From positions 62,001 through 126,000 of the forward strand of contig NZ_WESC01000006.1 in the NCBI RefSeq assembly GCF_009184905.1: a DNA stretch of 64,000 bases, given 5' to 3'. Position 1 is the first letter of the stretch. Every line of letters starts with the position of its first letter. A program made the translations under genes and the position numbers. Below the pieces are notes generated by a model that was not told the origin of the DNA, did no database searches, and worked only from the letters and a program-made list of their open reading frames with translations. The DNA is from Parvibaculum sedimenti (GTDB lineage Bacteria > Pseudomonadota > Alphaproteobacteria > Parvibaculales > Parvibaculaceae). Positions 19,506-27,989 of this stretch are shown here, piece after piece.

Positions 19506-20075
19506 TCAGGGTTTCTTGCCGTCCGGTGGCCAGGCAACGACGCCATCCTCAAGCGGGATTTTCAGGCTTTTGAGCAGTTGCGAGAAAAGCGTCCAGTTGC
19601 CGATAGCGACAACCAGTTCGATCCGCTCTTCGGCGGTTTTCAGGTGCGCCGCACAGGCAGTCCAGGTGGCGTCCGAAATCATGCCGCCGTCGAGCGTCTC
19701 GTCGGTCGCGGCGAGAATGGCGCGGTCGGCGTCGGACAGGCAGGAAGCATTTTTCCAGTCCCGCGTGGCGATCAGATCCGCCTCCGGAATGTCAAGCATG
19801 CGGGCGACCCGCCAATGTTGCGTCCATTCATAGAGCGATTTCGTCTTCCAGCCGATGCGCATGATGATGAGTTCGCGCAGTCTTGCATCGAGCTTGTTGC
19901 CCTGGAAAAGCAGGGTGGTCAGCGTCGAGGCAAGCTCGCGCGCTACATCGGGATGCCGGAGCAAGACCCTGAAGACGCTGAGCGGCGCCATTTGTTCGGA
20001 TATGCCGGCTTTCGCCGCCGCGGCCGTCGCTTCCGCCATCGACAGCAGGGGAACCCTGGGCGTTTCGTCGGTCAT
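19506..20075 (-). CDS. carboxymuconolactone decarboxylase (AhpD-like) family protein
   Basis: A small all-helical protein of 189 residues with CMD-family features: SVFRVLLRHPDVARELAS, LDARLRELIIMRIGW, YEWTQHWRVARMLDI and LSDADRAILAATDE. The usual CxxC of AhpD peroxidase partners is absent; the place is occupied by YEWTQH, as in CMD-like proteins of lipid and ring catabolic clusters. Its chemical role is unknown. I chose the ATG at 20075, preceded by GGGGACGAC; an upstream in-frame ATG at 20126 has no such support. It leads the leftward operon, diverging from the Zn-ADH gene. Confidence 0.82.
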   Translation of the reverse strand: MTDETPRVPLLSMAEATAAAAKAGISEQMAPLSVFRVLLRHPDVARELASTLTTLLFQGNKLDARLRELIIMRIGWKTKSLYEWTQHWRVARMLDIPEADLIATRDWKNASCLSDADRAILAATDETLDGGMISDATWTACAAHLKTAEERIELVVAIGNWTLFSQLLKSLKIPLEDGVVAWPPDGKKP

Positions 20076-20143
20076 TATTTTGTCGTCCCCAAAATTTGGC
20101 GAAGTCGGAAGTTTAGGGCTTCGCATCCTACCTTTTGATCTTT

Positions 20144-20181
20144 ATAACACATACAAGGATAAAAAAATATATATGTGTTAT
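20144..20181. promoter_or_regulatory. 10-bp inverted repeat, candidate operator
   Basis: ATAACACATA (20144-20153) and TATGTGTTAT (20172-20181) are a perfect inverted repeat with an 18-bp AT-rich spacer. They lie between the divergent CMD-like and Zn-ADH genes. The spacing puts the arm centres about 28 bp apart, close to an integral number of helical turns, which suits a dimeric regulator; an RNA hairpin in the ADH leader is an alternative. The words recur near 11763-11778. Confidence 0.5.
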
Positions 20182-20221
20182 CGACGCATCGTCGGTACCG
20201 ACACGGAACAGGGAGTCGAAA

Positions 20222-21316
20222 ATGTTGCCGAAAAAATCGATGGCGATGGTGCAGACGGCTCCGCGCAAACTCGAAGCCCGCGATTTGCCGATCCCCCAGA
20301 TCGCCGACGACAGCGCCATCCTCCGCATCGAAGCCTGCGGCATTTGCGGCAGCGATTACGAACAATACGAAGGGGTCTTGCGGACTCCGATGCCGGTGAT
20401 TCCGGGGCACGAACCTCTCGGGATCATCGAGGCAATCGGCGACAAGGCCGCCAGGCGCTGGGGCGTCGATGTTGGTGATCGGGTCGCCATCGAGACGATG
20501 TTGTCATGCCATTGCTGCGACACCTGTGTCGGCGGGCATTATCACCTCTGCGACCGCCGCCAGATCTATTCGTATATTCCGCTCACGGAGGCGCCGGGCC
20601 TCTGGGGCGCCTATTCGCAATATATGTATCTCGCGCCCAACACGATCCTTCACAAGATGGACAAGAGCTTTCCAGCGGAGCTGGCGGTCATGTTCAATCC
20701 GCTGGGTGCAGGCTTCCGCTGGGCGGTAGAGATTCCGCAGACGCAGGTTGGCGATACCGTTTTGATTTTTGGGCCCGGACAGCGCGGGCTTGCGAGCGTC
20801 GTTGCCGCACGTGAAGCCGGCGCGGGAAAGATCATAATCACGGGGCTTGCGGCCGATTCAAACAAGCTCCAGATGGCCCTTGCTCTTGGTGCCGATCACA
20901 TTATCGACGTGCAGAACGAGAATGTTGTCGATCGCGTGCGGGCGCTGACAAACGGAAAGGGCGCGGACGTCGTCGTTGAGGTCACGTCCTACGCGACTCA
21001 GCCGGTCCGTGATGCGCTGGATTGTGTCCGTATGGGCGGAACGGTCGTCCTTGCCGGCGTCAAGGGATTCAAGCCTGTCTCCGATTTCGTGTCCGACCTT
21101 ATCGTCATGAAGGAAATCACCATCAAGGGCGCGATCGGCGTTACGTCGTCGGGATACAAGAAGGCGATCGAGATGATCGAGCGCCGCAAATATCCTCTTG
21201 AACTCATGCATACTCATAATTTCAAGCTTGAGGAAGCTGAACTGGCGATCAAGACGCTGGCGCGCCAGATCGAGGGGCAGGAATCCGTCCATTCCTGTCT
21301 CATTCCGGTGACGTGA
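20222..21316 (+). CDS. zinc-dependent alcohol dehydrogenase (MDR family)
   Basis: A medium-chain dehydrogenase of 364 residues. The catalytic zinc ligands are in [13 protein letters not shown] (Cys near residue 39) and PGHEPLG, and a structural zinc lobe is suggested by [15 protein letters not shown]. The NAD(P) site is [14 protein letters not shown]. It should oxidise a secondary or primary alcohol, or reduce the aldehyde or ketone. I chose ATG 20222, preceded by CAGGGAG; the longer frame that begins at 20135 would cross the inverted repeat and start with non-family sequence. Beside a retro-aldolase, it could handle the aldehyde or ketone left after side-chain cleavage. Confidence 0.9.
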   Translation: MLPKKSMAMVQTAPRKLEARDLPIPQIADDSAILRIEACGICGSDYEQYEGVLRTPMPVIPGHEPLGIIEAIGDKAARRWGVDVGDRVAIETMLSCHCCDTCVGGHYHLCDRRQIYSYIPLTEAPGLWGAYSQYMYLAPNTILHKMDKSFPAELAVMFNPLGAGFRWAVEIPQTQVGDTVLIFGPGQRGLASVVAAREAGAGKIIITGLAADSNKLQMALALGADHIIDVQNENVVDRVRALTNGKGADVVVEVTSYATQPVRDALDCVRMGGTVVLAGVKGFKPVSDFVSDLIVMKEITIKGAIGVTSSGYKKAIEMIERRKYPLELMHTHNFKLEEAELAIKTLARQIEGQESVHSCLIPVT

Positions 21317-21405
21317 TCTGTCTACAGAATATTTTTCAAACGGAAGCATGCGGCGGCTCAACGAAATGGCTGCGTGCGGGGGGCAATGATGATGAGGGCA
21401 GTTTC

Positions 21406-22575
21406 GTGAGGAATTTCAGCGACAAGGCTGCGATCGTCGGGATCGGCGAGACCGGCTATGTAAAAGGGTCGGACCAGACGGCCGTGGCCATGATGCTCGA
21501 TGCCGCCAGGCGGGCCATCGCGGATGCGGGGCTGAAGCCTAGGGACATTGACGGCATGGTGCCGCCGCCCGTCTATACAACGTCGGAAGAACTGGCCGCC
21601 AACCTCGGCGTCGATGTGCTGCGATATGCCTCGACGGTCAACATGGGAGGCGCGAGCCCGACCACGGCGTTGCAGAATGCTGCCATGGCCGTGGCCTCCG
21701 GTGCCTGCGACAACGTGCTGGTCACGCTCGGCTGGAACGGCTATTCGGCGCTGCGTCCTAAAGCGGGGGTGCCGCCAAGTCGGCCGATGAATATGAATAC
21801 GCTGACCTCGACCATCCGGGGTTACTATCTCCCCTATGGCGTTCTGTTGCCGGTGCAGATGTATGCTTGGCTCGCGACGCGGCATTCGAAACTTTACAAT
21901 GTCAGCCCCGAGGCGACGGGTTGGATTGCGATGGCGTGCCGCAAACATGCCCAACTCAACGATCGCGCCCTGACTTGCGGCCAACCGATGACGATGGACG
22001 ATTACATGCGGTCGCGCATGGTGTCCTCGCCGTTTCGTTTATTCGATTGCTGTCTTGAAACGGATGGTGCCTGCGCCGTCGTAGTGACGAGCGCCGAGCG
22101 GGCGAAGGACTTGCCTCACAGGCCGGTCTATATCTCCGGCGCGGCCGAGGGCCATCCTTATCCTGCCGACGATATTCCGTCACGGCCGGATCCCTTCAAG
22201 ATCGGTTTAAGCTACGCCGCGCCACGCGCGTTCGCCATGGCCGGCGTGACACCGAAGGACATGGACTTTCTGCAGGTCTACGACTGTTTCACCTATGTCG
22301 TGCTGCTCCAGCTCGAAGCCCTGGGCTATTTCGAGCCGGGTGGCGCACTCGATTTCGTCAAGGATGGACAGATCGAGCTCGGCGGCAAGTTCCCGCTCAA
22401 TACGCATGGCGGACTTTTGAGCGAGGCGCATGTGTGGGGTCTCAATCATGTGCTTGAGGCGACCCGCCAATTGCGCGGCGATGCGGGCAAGCGGCAAATT
22501 CCGGATGCCGAAATCGGACTCGTGACCGGATGGGGCGATCTCGGCGATGGTAGCCTCGCGATTTTGAGGAGGTAA
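21406..22575 (+). CDS. thiolase-fold lipid-transfer protein, Ltp2-like putative aldolase
   Basis: A 389-residue thiolase-superfamily protein of the SCP2-thiolase/Ltp type ([36 protein letters not shown]). The nucleophilic Cys loop of real thiolases is replaced by [11 protein letters not shown] (residues 79-89), so it cannot form the usual acyl-enzyme. Cys-less members such as actinobacterial Ltp2 work with a DUF35 protein as retro-aldolases that release propionyl-CoA from steroid side chains; a DUF35 gene follows here after 2 bp. The start is taken as GTG 21406, with GAGGGCA before it, because upstream in-frame sequence is not family-like. The aldolase role is inferred from this pairing. Confidence 0.8.
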   Translation: MRNFSDKAAIVGIGETGYVKGSDQTAVAMMLDAARRAIADAGLKPRDIDGMVPPPVYTTSEELAANLGVDVLRYASTVNMGGASPTTALQNAAMAVASGACDNVLVTLGWNGYSALRPKAGVPPSRPMNMNTLTSTIRGYYLPYGVLLPVQMYAWLATRHSKLYNVSPEATGWIAMACRKHAQLNDRALTCGQPMTMDDYMRSRMVSSPFRLFDCCLETDGACAVVVTSAERAKDLPHRPVYISGAAEGHPYPADDIPSRPDPFKIGLSYAAPRAFAMAGVTPKDMDFLQVYDCFTYVVLLQLEALGYFEPGGALDFVKDGQIELGGKFPLNTHGGLLSEAHVWGLNHVLEATRQLRGDAGKRQIPDAEIGLVTGWGDLGDGSLAILRR

Positions 22576-22577
22576 AA

Positions 22578-23000
22578 ATGGAAATTCAGCAACCGAAATA
22601 TCCTCAGCCCGCGACCGTCGATCCGGTCGATGCGGAGTTCTGGAAGCTTTGCCAGGACGGCGTCCTGCGTTTTCAGCAGTGCAGCTATTGTGAAACCTGG
22701 CGGTTCCTGCCGCGTTACATGTGCGCAAAATGTAGCTCGCCGAATTATGAGTGGAAGCCGAGCAGCGGCCGCGGCCGCGTTTTTTCCTGGACGGTGACCT
22801 ACCAGCCCTTTCATCCGGCTTTCGCACGCGACGTGCCCTACATAGCTGCGGTGGTCGAATTGGAAGAAGGCGTCCGCATGGCGACGCGCTTGCTCGACTG
22901 CGACCCGGAGGCGGTGGAACTCGACATGCCTGTGGCCCTTGTCTTCAAGGACATCGGCGACGGATTCAAGCTTCCGTGTTTCAAGCCCGCCCTGAAATAA
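22578..23000 (+). CDS. DUF35 OB-fold protein with zinc ribbon
   Basis: A 140-residue protein with an N-terminal rubredoxin-like zinc ribbon (Cys35, Cys38, Cys49, Cys52 in QCSYCETW and YMCAKC) and a C-terminal OB fold (GRGRVFSWTVTYQP, VVELEEGVRMATRLLDCD). Proteins of this kind bind acyl-CoA and form complexes with thiolase-fold partners; in steroid degradation the DUF35 part of ChsH2 is essential for Ltp2 aldolase activity. The gene is separated from the Ltp2-like gene by only 2 bp, the arrangement expected for subunits of one complex. Confidence 0.88.
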   Translation: MEIQQPKYPQPATVDPVDAEFWKLCQDGVLRFQQCSYCETWRFLPRYMCAKCSSPNYEWKPSSGRGRVFSWTVTYQPFHPAFARDVPYIAAVVELEEGVRMATRLLDCDPEAVELDMPVALVFKDIGDGFKLPCFKPALK

Positions 23001-23038
23001 AACAGAGCCAATCGCCATCTACGCATCGGAGATCGAAA

Positions 23039-24232
23039 ATGGATCTGGCATACGGCCCCAAATACGAAGCCTTCCGGGAAGAGGTCAGGGCGTTCCTGAC
23101 AAAACACAAAAATCAGGCGCCTAAGGGTCTCGGCGCTGCCGGGCGCCCGTCCCCCGAAGCCTGTTCCTGGCAGCAGCTGCTGATCCAGAACGGCTATGCC
23201 GCGCGAACGATTCCGAAAGACTACGGCGGCTACGGTGCCAAGCCGGACATTCTCGAATCGCGCCTCATCGCGGAGGAATTTTCCGCTGCTCGTGTGCCTT
23301 CGGCGTTGCAGAACCAGGGTATCTCCATGCTGGTGCCGACGCTTCTGGAACTTGGCACCGAGGAGCAAAAGAAAAAATGGGTGAAGCCGACGCTTCGCGG
23401 CGAGGTGGTCTGGTGCCAGGGATATTCCGAGCCGGGTTCAGGTTCAGACCTCGCCAGCCTTCAGACCAAGGCGACTGTGGATGGCGACGATTTCGTCATC
23501 AACGGCCAGAAAATCTGGACCAGTACCGCGCACGAGGCGGACATGATCTTTTGCCTGGTGCGCACCGAGCCCGACAAGCCGAAGCATGAAGGCATTTCCT
23601 ATCTGATCTTCTCGATGAAGACGCCCGGCATCGAAGTCCGTCCGCTCACCACCATGACGGGCCATGCCGAATTCAACGAAGTCTTCTTCACCGATGTGCG
23701 CGTGCCGAAGACGCAGATCGTCGGCCAGCGCGGGCAGGGGTGGTTTGTCGCCAACGCAACGCTGAAATACGAACGCGGAATGCTGGGCGATCCGGCCGCC
23801 ATGGAAACCAGGTTCCAGGCCCTTGTCGACCTGATGCGCGAGGAGACTGTCGACGGGCAGCGGGCCATCGACAATCCGATTTTCCGGGACCGCCTGGTAA
23901 GGCTTCAGGCGGAACTTGCCGCCATGAAGTTCAATGGGCTCCGGCTGCTGACCAGCGCCAGCAAGGGCGAGGATCCCGGCTTGGCGCGTCTGATCGTGAA
24001 GCTTCAATCCTGCGAACTTACCCATCAAATATCGGCGCTCGCGATCGACGTCATGGGAGAGTTTGGCGTTCTCTACGACGACAGCCCCTATCTGCGCAGC
24101 CACGGCTCGTGGCAGTGGGGATACATGTTTCAGCTTGGGCTCATCATCGGCGGCGGCACGGCGCAGATTCAGAAAAACATTATTTCGGAACGTGGGCTTG
24201 GTATGCCGCGCGAACCGAAGCAGGCAAAATAG
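23039..24232 (+). CDS. acyl-CoA dehydrogenase, catalytic (alpha-type) subunit
   Basis: A 397-residue acyl-CoA dehydrogenase. Flavin and substrate motifs WCQGYSEPGSGSDLASLQT and INGQKIWTS are intact. At the usual C-terminal catalytic position it has GGGTAQIQ instead of YEGTSQIQ, but a Glu occurs at the alternative isovaleryl-CoA-dehydrogenase position: Glu245 in LKYERGML. That pattern, next to a sister gene lacking both glutamates, matches the alpha2beta2 dehydrogenases of steroid side-chain breakdown (ChsE1-ChsE2). ATG 23039 is chosen because the family N terminus begins there; a longer in-frame reading overlaps the DUF35 gene. Confidence 0.9.
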   Translation: MDLAYGPKYEAFREEVRAFLTKHKNQAPKGLGAAGRPSPEACSWQQLLIQNGYAARTIPKDYGGYGAKPDILESRLIAEEFSAARVPSALQNQGISMLVPTLLELGTEEQKKKWVKPTLRGEVVWCQGYSEPGSGSDLASLQTKATVDGDDFVINGQKIWTSTAHEADMIFCLVRTEPDKPKHEGISYLIFSMKTPGIEVRPLTTMTGHAEFNEVFFTDVRVPKTQIVGQRGQGWFVANATLKYERGMLGDPAAMETRFQALVDLMREETVDGQRAIDNPIFRDRLVRLQAELAAMKFNGLRLLTSASKGEDPGLARLIVKLQSCELTHQISALAIDVMGEFGVLYDDSPYLRSHGSWQWGYMFQLGLIIGGGTAQIQKNIISERGLGMPREPKQAK

Positions 24233-24243
24233 GGATTTATCCG

Positions 24244-25329
24244 ATGGAATTTGCATTGTCGGAAGAGCAGCGCATGTTGCAGGACAGCGTCCGCCGTTTT
24301 CTTGAACAGAATGCGCCGCTCGACAAGGTGCGCCTTGCCGCCGGGAACACGCATACCGTTCAGCGGTCCCTGTGGGCGGGCGCCAGCGAGATGGGCATCC
24401 CTGGAATGCTGATCCCGGAAGATTTTGGCGGCATGGGTCTTGGATTTCTCGACGCGGCGATCGTTTACGAGATGATCGGTCGGCATGTGGCGCCGCTGCC
24501 TTTCCTTGGGACCGCCGTCATGGCGCCGCTCGCGCTGATGCTCGCAGGCAGCGAGGCTCAGCAGGAAAAGTGGCTTCCGAGGATCGCTGCGGGCGAGATT
24601 CTCGCAGGCGTGGCCGTCACGGAAAAAATCGGCATCCGCGAAGATGCCGGCGTGAAAGCCCGGAACGGAACGCTCACCGGCAAGTCCCTCTTCGTAATCG
24701 ACTGGGCTGAGGCCGATCTCTACATCGTGGCCGACAGCGACCATGGACTTCATCTCGTTTTGCCCGACGCGAAGGGATTATCGCGGCGGGCGCTCAACAC
24801 CATCGACAAGACCCGATCGGTTGGCGAACTTGTCTTCGATCAGGTCGCGGCTGAGCCCTTGCCCCGATCCAGCGCCGACGCGGTTGCGCGGGTGATAGAT
24901 GCCGGCAGGGTCATGCTTGCCGCCGATACCCTTGGCGCGGGTCAGATGATGATCGAGAAGGCGGTCGCTTATGCGGGAGAGCGCAAGCAGTTCGGCCGCG
25001 TGATCGGGTCGTTTCAGGCCGTGAAGCACCTCTGCGCCGAGATGGCGGCCGCTCTCGAACCATCACGTTCGCTGGTGTGGTATGCGGCCCATGCGCTGGA
25101 CGAGGTGCCGGGCGACGCGCACCTCATGGCTTGTCATGCCAAGAGCCACCTGTCGGAAGTGGGCCGCTTCGTCGCGCGCACAGCGACCGAGGTTCATGGC
25201 GGCATGGGCTTCACCGATCTGCTTGGCCTGCATTACTGGTTCAAGCGTATTGGTTTCGACCGGCAGCTGCTGGGCGGGCCGGAGCTGGTTCGTCTTGAAG
25301 CCGCGCGCTTGCAGGGTTGGGCCGCCTAG
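24244..25329 (+). CDS. acyl-CoA dehydrogenase, non-catalytic (beta-type) subunit
   Basis: A shorter acyl-CoA dehydrogenase-fold protein of 361 residues, with family landmarks EEQRMLQDSVRRFLEQN, GIPGMLIPEDFGGMGLG and YAGERKQFGRVIGSFQAVKHLCAEM. Neither catalytic Glu is present: the isovaleryl-type site reads DAGRVMLA and the C-terminal site is replaced by LGGPELVRL. It lies 11 bp after the alpha-type gene. The likely role is the structural, FAD-sharing half of an alpha2beta2 heterotetramer. I chose ATG 24244; a much longer in-frame reading overlaps the upstream gene and is spurious. Confidence 0.88.
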   Translation: MEFALSEEQRMLQDSVRRFLEQNAPLDKVRLAAGNTHTVQRSLWAGASEMGIPGMLIPEDFGGMGLGFLDAAIVYEMIGRHVAPLPFLGTAVMAPLALMLAGSEAQQEKWLPRIAAGEILAGVAVTEKIGIREDAGVKARNGTLTGKSLFVIDWAEADLYIVADSDHGLHLVLPDAKGLSRRALNTIDKTRSVGELVFDQVAAEPLPRSSADAVARVIDAGRVMLAADTLGAGQMMIEKAVAYAGERKQFGRVIGSFQAVKHLCAEMAAALEPSRSLVWYAAHALDEVPGDAHLMACHAKSHLSEVGRFVARTATEVHGGMGFTDLLGLHYWFKRIGFDRQLLGGPELVRLEAARLQGWAA

Positions 25330-25433
25330 ACCCCGATCTGGATATCGGGAAGCATGGATACGGCTGTCGATGAGTGTTGCGGCGACTCCCGGCGCGGTAA
25401 CATTTGCACCGGCCCGGCAATGGGGAGATACGC

Positions 25434-26633
25434 ATGAATATCGACTTCACACCGGAGGATGAGGCATTTCGCGACGAGGTTCGAGGATTTATCGCGGCGA
25501 ATCTTCCGCCGGAATGTGCGGATTCGCCGGCCCTGGGTGTGATGACCGACAAAAGTGTGGTCAAGCGCTGGCACAAGACGCTTTACGAAAAAGGCTGGGC
25601 CGCGCCCGCCTGGCCCGAGGAGTATGGCGGCACGGGATGGAACGCGACGCAGCGGTTTATCTTCAACGAGGAAATCGCCAAAGCCAATGCACCGCGTCTG
25701 ATGCCCTTCGGGCTGACCATGGTTGGCCCGGTGATCTACACCTTCGGCAACGCCGAACAGAAGAGCCGCCACTTGCAGGGCATACTTTCCGGCGATGTCT
25801 GGTGGTGCCAGGGCTATTCGGAACCGGGCGCCGGTTCCGATCTTGCCTCGCTTAAAACGATGGCGGTGCGCGACGGCGATCATTACGTCGTCAACGGCCA
25901 GAAAATATGGACGTCCTATGCGCATGAGGCTGACTGGATTTTCTGCCTGGTGCGTACCGAACAGAGCGCCAAGCGGCAGGAAGGGATTTCCTTCCTGCTC
26001 ATCGACATGAGGACACCCGGTATCGAAGTGCGTCCGATCATCTCGATCGCCGGTCTGCACCATCTCAACGAAGTGTTTTTTACCGACGTCAAGGTGCCGG
26101 TGCAAAATCTCATAGGCGAGGAAAACAAGGGTTGGACCTACGCCAAGTACCTGCTTGTCCATGAGAGAACGAGTATCGGCGGCGTCCCCGAGTCCAAGAA
26201 GAAGGCGGCGCATATCAGGGCGATAGCACGAGCGGAGCGGAACGCGGATGGGGGGGCGTTGATGGACGATCCCGCGTTCCAGCGCAAACTCGCCGAGATA
26301 GAAGTCAAGCTCACCAGTCTTGAATACATGAATCTGCGGATTCTCGCCGATGCGGCGGCGGGAAAGGCGGTTGGACCGCAATCGTCCCTGCTGAAGATCG
26401 TCGGCAGCGAGGTTCAGCAGGCCTTGGGCGAGCTCGCTGTCGAAGCCGTCGGCTATTATATCGAACCGTTCGAGCAGGGAGTCTTGCCCGGCGGCGTCAA
26501 CGCACGGGGTATAGGTCCTGCCCATGCGTGGAACGTGTGGGCGGATTACGGCTATGGCCGCGCCGCGAGCATCTATGGTGGATCGAATGAGATTCAACAC
26601 GACGTCATCGCCAAGGCGATTCTAAATCTTTGA
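25434..26633 (+). CDS. acyl-CoA dehydrogenase, alpha-type paralogue 1
   Basis: A 399-residue acyl-CoA dehydrogenase with WWCQGYSEPGAGSDLASLKT, VNGQKIWTSYAHEADW and a C-terminal YGGSNEIQH site lacking the medium-chain Glu. The alternative base is Glu244 in LVHERTSIG. It closely resembles the next gene over its whole length, so the two arose by tandem duplication. GGGGAGA lies before ATG 25434. Related proteins act on cyclic or branched CoA esters and pair with beta-type subunits; the candidate partner is the lone beta-type gene on the opposite strand near 28-29 kb. Confidence 0.9.
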   Translation: MNIDFTPEDEAFRDEVRGFIAANLPPECADSPALGVMTDKSVVKRWHKTLYEKGWAAPAWPEEYGGTGWNATQRFIFNEEIAKANAPRLMPFGLTMVGPVIYTFGNAEQKSRHLQGILSGDVWWCQGYSEPGAGSDLASLKTMAVRDGDHYVVNGQKIWTSYAHEADWIFCLVRTEQSAKRQEGISFLLIDMRTPGIEVRPIISIAGLHHLNEVFFTDVKVPVQNLIGEENKGWTYAKYLLVHERTSIGGVPESKKKAAHIRAIARAERNADGGALMDDPAFQRKLAEIEVKLTSLEYMNLRILADAAAGKAVGPQSSLLKIVGSEVQQALGELAVEAVGYYIEPFEQGVLPGGVNARGIGPAHAWNVWADYGYGRAASIYGGSNEIQHDVIAKAILNL

Positions 26634-26726
26634 AAGAGGCGGACAATTCGATCTTTTGCCCGCTCGGATAAATTCATTATAATAAAAAATACAAACACCC
26701 GGATCGTTGCCGCGAAAGGTCAGTAG

Positions 26727-27926
26727 ATGGATATCGAGCTTACGAAAGAGGATGAAGCCTTCCGCGCGGAAGTCCGTCGGTTCATTTCGGAAAAACTGCC
26801 CAGGGAACTGGCGGAGAAAGACACAGTGGGCGCGTCCGGCGAGCGCGGTGCGCTCAAGCGCTGGCAGAAGGACCTCCACGAGAAAGGCTGGGTAGCGGTC
26901 AATTGGCCCAAGCAGTTTGGCGGCACTGGATGGACGCCGATGCAAAAGCATATTTTCAACGAGGAGATGGCCGCCGCTAACGCGCCGCGTCTGTCGCCTT
27001 TCGGTCTGTCGATGGTCGGCCCGGTGATCTACACCTTCGGCAACGAAGCGCAGAAAAAGCAGCATCTGGCGGGCATTCTTACCGGCGATGTCTGGTGGTG
27101 TCAGGGCTATTCGGAGCCGGGATCCGGATCGGACCTCGCCTCGCTGAAGACCAGGGCCGTGCGTCAGGGCGACCATTACATCGTCAACGGTCAGAAAATC
27201 TGGACGTCCTATGCCCACGAAGCCGATTGGATATTCTGTCTCGTGCGAACGGATGAGACCGCTAAACCGCAGGAGGGCATCTCGTTCCTTCTGATCGACA
27301 TGAAGACGCCCGGCATCGAGGTGAAGCCCATCATTTCCATCGATGGCCTGCATCACTTGAACGAAGTTTTTTTCACTGACGTCAAGGTGCCGGTGACGAA
27401 CCGCATCGGCGATGAAAACAAGGGCTGGACCTACGCGAAGTTCCTGCTCGTCAATGAGCGCACCGGCATTGCAGGTGTTCCTGAGTCCAAGCGCAAGATC
27501 GCGCATCTCAGAAAGATCGCGAAACAGGAAAGGCTTGGCGATGGCGCGGCGCTGGCGGACGAACCGGCATTCATGACGAGGCTTTCCGAAATCGAGGTGA
27601 AGCTTACGGGTCTTGAATATACCAATCTGAGGATCGTCGCGGAGGAGGTGGCGGGTCGCCCTGCGGGCCCCTCTTCCTCGACCTTGAAGATTGTCGGGAC
27701 CGAAGTTCAGCAGGCGTTGTCGGAGCTTGCCGTCGAAGCAGCGGCCTTCTACGCCATGCCGTTCCAGAAGGAACATTTGATGGGAATCGCCAATGAAGCG
27801 CCCGTCGGGCCCGCCTATGCGGTTAGCGTGACGAGTGCCTATAATTTCGGTCGCGCCGCTTCGATTTATGGCGGTTCGAACGAAATCCAGCGCAATGTCA
27901 TTGCAAAGGCCGTTCTGGGACTTTGA
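26727..27926 (+). CDS. acyl-CoA dehydrogenase, alpha-type paralogue 2
   Basis: A 399-residue protein, the same length as its left neighbour and nearly identical in key segments (WWCQGYSEPGSGSDLASLKT; VNGQKIWTSYAHEADWIFCL; SIYGGSNEIQ). The catalytic base is again at the isovaleryl-type position, Glu244 in LVNERTGIAG, and Gly replaces the medium-chain Glu. The 93-bp gap before it is AT-rich and includes CATTATAAT (26675-26683), which also forms the core of the palindrome at 31768-31787, so it may have its own regulated promoter. A clear hairpin ends transcription just after the stop codon. Confidence 0.9.
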   Translation: MDIELTKEDEAFRAEVRRFISEKLPRELAEKDTVGASGERGALKRWQKDLHEKGWVAVNWPKQFGGTGWTPMQKHIFNEEMAAANAPRLSPFGLSMVGPVIYTFGNEAQKKQHLAGILTGDVWWCQGYSEPGSGSDLASLKTRAVRQGDHYIVNGQKIWTSYAHEADWIFCLVRTDETAKPQEGISFLLIDMKTPGIEVKPIISIDGLHHLNEVFFTDVKVPVTNRIGDENKGWTYAKFLLVNERTGIAGVPESKRKIAHLRKIAKQERLGDGAALADEPAFMTRLSEIEVKLTGLEYTNLRIVAEEVAGRPAGPSSSTLKIVGTEVQQALSELAVEAAAFYAMPFQKEHLMGIANEAPVGPAYAVSVTSAYNFGRAASIYGGSNEIQRNVIAKAVLGL

Positions 27927-27947
27927 CGGACCATCCGGACGTGCGAA

Positions 27948-27971
27948 GGGCCGCATCCTTGGATGCGGCCC
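27948..27971. terminator. bidirectional intrinsic terminator
   Basis: GGGCCGCATCC (27948-27958) and GGATGCGGCCC (27961-27971) form a perfect 11-bp stem. It sits between two convergent acyl-CoA dehydrogenase genes, with a short T-containing tail (CTAGTTT) on the right. It can serve both strands. Confidence 0.75.
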
Positions 27972-27989
27972 CTAGTTTACCCGGCGAAC

